Under the pieces are notes generated by a model. The model was not told the origin of the DNA, did not search any database, and worked only from the letters and a program-made list of their open reading frames with translations. Position numbers and translations under genes: made by a program. This document shows positions 61,959 to 64,000 of a stretch of 64,000 nucleotides of DNA, in pieces. Source of the stretch: Sesamum alatum. Taxonomy: Eukaryota; Streptophyta; Magnoliopsida; Lamiales; Pedaliaceae. Every line of letters begins with the position of its first letter. Position 1 is the stretch's first letter. The DNA lies in the NCBI GenBank assembly GCA_034509735.1, contig JACGWO010000005.1, positions 39,152,479 through 39,216,478 on the forward strand. The letters run 5' to 3'.

Positions 61959-64000
61959 GATCATCTCTCTGATGGGGTTTGCAGCATGACACTGCTTTTA
62001 GGGCCTCCGGGTTGTGGGAAGACAATGCTGTTGTTGGCTTTGGCAGGGATGCTTGATCCTAAATTGAAGGTTAAGCCGCCAAACATGATGACCTTCCCTA
62101 TATTTCTTAATTTTTGGTTCAAGTAAAAAATTGCACCTTGCTCCCTCAAACTAGTATTTGTTTCACTTTACACCCCTGAAAATAGCAACATAACATACGT
62201 GCATGTTACACCACTTAAGTATGAAAAGTGTTGTAAGTTGCACCCTTGATTGCTCCAGTAATTAACCAGGGGGTAAACTGGTCGGAAAAAGTTGATTTTT
62301 CATCCAAACCCTGTTGATGTAATTAATCGGCTTAAAGGCATTTTTAATTTGTAACTATACTCCATTTTCGTTTTAATCCTTTATCTTTCTAGGATTTCAA
62401 AAAGATTCTAGAACTTTTTAATTGTCACGATTTTGGTCTTCATTTTGTCAGAATTTTTTCAAAGTTGCTAGAAATGTCTGACGTGGCGGCCCAAATTTCA
62501 GACATTTCCGACGATGTTGAAGAAATCCCGACGAAAGGAGGATCAAAATCGTAATAATTAAAAAATTACAATTTTTTTTTGAAACCCTAAAAAGATAAGA
62601 ACTAAAATGAGAATGAGATATAATTACATACCAAAAAATAATATAAATCCTAATTGATCATGTAATTTTATCATGATATTTAGGGAAAAAGAAAAGGTCA
62701 TTTCCCTAAAATTGTAGTAGTAAAGAACAAGTAAGCTTGTGAGTTTTCTGTCAACTATGTAAGTGAGTAGAGTAGTATTAAATATACATGAAAGTTATAA
62801 AAATAAATGATATATATAGATATCATTGGGAGAAATTGAAGTAAAGATTATATTATCATAAAATATACAAAAATAATAACCCAAATTTAAAATAGGCAGT
62901 GGATTAATACGCACGCGGAAATGACACACTGATGGATCAAAAACCACAAAATAAACTAAAGATGCAATTTTTGAAATAATTTTAGATTGTTCATATATTG
63001 TTCTATATTTAATTTATATAGATGTTGCAATATATTTATCTACAGTCCGTTTCAAAATATTTACGAATTGACAATATAATTTTTGCAATATGTATATACT
63101 TTACGAAGTGCAATAATCTCCAATATACTTCTCGAGAAAAACCATAAGATTGTAATATATATATAGGGTAAATTACATCTACCTCTCCTGAGGTTTGGCA
63201 TAATTATAAATATCCCCTCGTTGTTTGAGAAATTACAAATACCCCCTGAGGTTTGTAGCCGTCTAATAAATAACCCATTACCATCCATTTTATGTGTAAA
63301 CTGATAAAAATGCCCTTATGCACTAAATTATTTTTTATTTAATTCTTAAAATTTTTTGGACTACAATGCGTACGGAGAGGTTTTTTAAAATTTTTTACAC
63401 TGAAGAGGAATAATTCAATTTGCCTAAGGTGATTTTTCTATAATTTTAATAAAAAAATTTAAGGGCAAAATGGTCAATTTTTGGCCTTTGGTTAAAAATC
63501 ACAAACTTCAGGAGGTATTTGTAATTTTTCAAACAACGAGGGAGTATTTATAATTATATCAAAATTTAGGGAAGGTAGATGTAATTTACCCATATATATA
63601 TATATATATATTTTTTTTTTCACAACCCAATCTCTTTCTCTAACTTATAGTTGTCCTACGAGAAGAAAAGTTAAAATTTCGAATTGTTAAAAGAAAAAAG
63701 TTAAAATTTTGAAGATTTTAAGGCAATTACTGTGAAAATACCAAAAGTGAATACCCCGTGACCAATCGAATCAGAAGTGGAAAGAACTTGAGTTATGCGA
63801 CAAAAAAAAATACTATTTTCCCAAAATTTCATGTTAATACGATTCTTCATCAAAACCTTAAACCGAAGTAGCTCAAAGCTAACGTTGTTGATGAGCAGTT
63901 TTGTGGAACTGTGACGTATAACGGACATGGCATGAAAGAATTCATACCGCAAAGAACTGCTGCATACATAAGCCAACACGATGTCCACATTGGAGAGATG
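61009..64000 (+). CDS. Second PDR-type ABC transporter (ABCG), 5' part only
   Basis: Exons 61009-61310, 61563-61683, 61791-61879, 61985-62069 and 63899 to the window edge match exons 1-5 of the gene at 42937 in length pattern, phase and sequence (shared [20 protein letters not shown]). It is therefore a tandem paralogue about 18 kb downstream in the same orientation. The visible part is the N-terminal PDR region and the start of NBD1, with Walker [10 protein letters not shown] and the stretch [16 protein letters not shown]. Intron 4 is 1.83 kb against 111 bases in the first copy and contains a MITE. Exon 5 starts [10 protein letters not shown], where the first copy has [10 protein letters not shown], two unusual residues. 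No frameshift is seen so far. The 3' part lies outside the window. Substrate cannot be inferred. Confidence 0.9.
61890..61956 (+). repeat. (CT)n microsatellite in intron 3 of the second PDR gene
   Basis: CT repeats are broken by three CATGAT interruptions; the frame stays open by chance and could mislead a gene finder. Confidence 0.85.
63165..63591. mobile_element. MITE of the GGGTAAATTACA family in intron 4 of the second PDR gene
   Basis: It begins GGGTAAATTACATCTACCTC with GAGGTTTGGCATAATTATAA and ends with the inverted form (GGTAGATGTAATTTACCC). Its ends give the clearest TIRs of the four copies. The interior AAAATGCCCTTATGCACTAA is shared with 30250-30673. Confidence 0.7.

Noticed and set aside
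61836..62126. Single 96-codon frame across intron 3 and exon 4 of the second PDR gene
   Set aside because: The CT microsatellite in the intron happens to be open; clear donor and acceptor sites remove it.

Overview
The window looks like nuclear DNA from a eudicot plant, probably an asterid. It is AT-rich, with intron-containing genes, GT-AG splice sites, plastid-targeted and lignin-pathway proteins, and many plant-type transposons. No rRNA, tRNA, CRISPR or prokaryotic operon structure was seen. The exact species cannot be fixed from the sequence alone.

Gene layout, left to right: (1) a membrane-anchored alpha/beta hydrolase on the minus strand, its 3' end cut by the window edge (88-4509); (2) a two-exon caffeoylshikimate esterase gene, CSE (16606-20873); (3) a V-ATPase proteolipid subunit c'' gene on the minus strand (22516-24648); (4) a plastid ADP/ATP carrier of the NTT/AATP type (26591-29597); (5) an NPH3-domain gene without a BTB domain (31968-33724); (6) a 24-exon PDR-type ABCG transporter that carries a frameshift (42937-49749); (7) the first exons of a second, tandem PDR gene that runs off the right edge (61009-64000). 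These genes do not form one pathway. CSE serves lignin synthesis, the V-ATPase subunit serves endomembrane proton pumping, NTT serves plastid energy import, and the ABCG pair serves plasma-membrane export or import of small lipophilic molecules.

The space between genes is mostly transposon debris. The best-defined elements are a non-coding Copia-like LTR element lying on the minus strand with two 633-bp LTRs and a 5-bp target duplication (8196-12611); two solo LTRs with perfect 5-bp target duplications (38525-40814 and 52772-54243); a hAT-type element with an 8-bp target duplication (58668-59493); a probable Helitron holding the first solo LTR (37700-41660); several long inverted-repeat elements; and a MITE family with at least four copies, one of them in an intron of the second PDR gene.

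The points most worth a second look are: two small compensating indels in the first PDR gene that rewrite a highly conserved six-residue stretch; a separate uncompensated 1-bp deletion in its exon 11; about 2.3 kb of nearly continuous inverted repeats in the CSE intron; and paired head-to-head MYB (AC-type) sites just before the CSE TATA box. I did not find convincing evidence for a wholly new biological system.
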